The notes beneath the pieces are model-generated. The model worked only from the letters and a program-made list of their open reading frames with translations. It did no database searches and was not told the DNA's origin. From JASFYU01 sp045046905 (GTDB lineage: Bacteria; Bacteroidota; Bacteroidia; Flavobacteriales; Flavobacteriaceae): 6,903 nucleotides of DNA. Position numbers and translations under genes: made by a program. The stretch covers positions 1 to 6,903 of the forward strand of contig JASFYU010000110.1 of NCBI GenBank assembly GCA_045046905.1. The letters run 5' to 3'. This document shows positions 6,682 to 6,903 of the stretch, in pieces. Within the stretch, counting starts at the first letter, position 1, and the number at the start of each line of letters is the position of its first letter.

Positions 6682-6903
6682 ATGAAAAATATTACGCTAA
6701 GCATACTGTCCTTATTTTTACTCACTGCCTGTGCTAATTATGGGCAACTTACCTATATCACAAAGCTTCCAAAAAAACTGGATGAAAATTCAGGAATTGC
6801 CTTCTATTCAAAGTCGGCAATATGGCTTGTAGAAGATAAGGGTAATCTTGATGAAATATATCAAGATGTTTTAGTACGGATGGGAGAAGATGATTTTAAA
6901 CAC
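6682..6903 (+). CDS. Putative lipoprotein of unknown function, 3' end cut by the window
   Basis: The first 74 residues are visible and the frame is open to the right edge. MKNITLSILSLFLLTAC is a lipoprotein signal peptide, with the lipid cysteine at C17 followed by ANYGQ. This lacks the Lys-acidic surface signal seen in the upstream protein, so it may stay on the periplasmic side. The next part, with KLDENSGIAF (36-45) and IWLVEDKGN (49-57), resembles the first repeat of beta-propeller-like (SdiA-regulated/NHL-type) lipoproteins common in flavobacteria. That is recognition from memory and not firm. The start lies 23 bases after the haloperoxidase stop on the same strand, so co-transcription is likely and the two may act together at the cell envelope. 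I cannot assign a function. The last 15 or so visible residues fit the remembered pattern less well, so a small indel cannot be ruled out. Confidence 0.72.
   Translation, partial: MKNITLSILSLFLLTACANYGQLTYITKLPKKLDENSGIAFYSKSAIWLVEDKGNLDEIYQDVLVRMGEDDFKH

Overview
The window looks like chromosomal DNA from a marine member of the Bacteroidota, most likely a flavobacterium of the Zobellia/Maribacter kind. This is inferred from four things: AT-rich DNA, starts without a clear Shine-Dalgarno sequence but with A-rich stretches before ATG, promoter-like pairs of the Bacteroidota type (TTTG ... TAnnTTT), and the style of the proteins. It holds four complete genes and one gene cut by the right edge.

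Left part (1-3225): about 410 bases without a convincing gene are followed by a tight two-gene xylose operon. It encodes xylulokinase (xylB) and xylose isomerase (xylA), with only two bases between stop and start. Together they turn D-xylose into D-xylulose 5-phosphate, which feeds the pentose phosphate pathway. Every expected metal and catalytic residue of the isomerase is present.

Middle (3226-4964): a strong hairpin that can serve as terminator in both directions separates xylA from a convergent gene for an SLC5/SSS-type sodium:sugar symporter. It keeps the sugar- and sodium-site residues known from vSGLT. Placed next to xylBA, it is probably the inner-membrane entry route for xylose or a related sugar, although it has its own promoter region on the opposite strand.

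Right part (4965-6903): a 365-base region with divergent promoter candidates and a leader hairpin leads to a lipoprotein of the vanadium-dependent haloperoxidase family. All seven vanadate-site residues are in place, and a signal just after the lipid cysteine suggests display on the cell surface. Its residue spacing matches, as far as I recall it, the iodoperoxidases of Zobellia galactanivorans. A second lipoprotein gene of unknown function starts 23 bases downstream and runs off the window.

The xylose genes and the haloperoxidase look like two unrelated transcription units side by side. I see no CRISPR array, insertion sequence, tRNA or rRNA, and no wholly new system. The haloperoxidase is the most interesting item.
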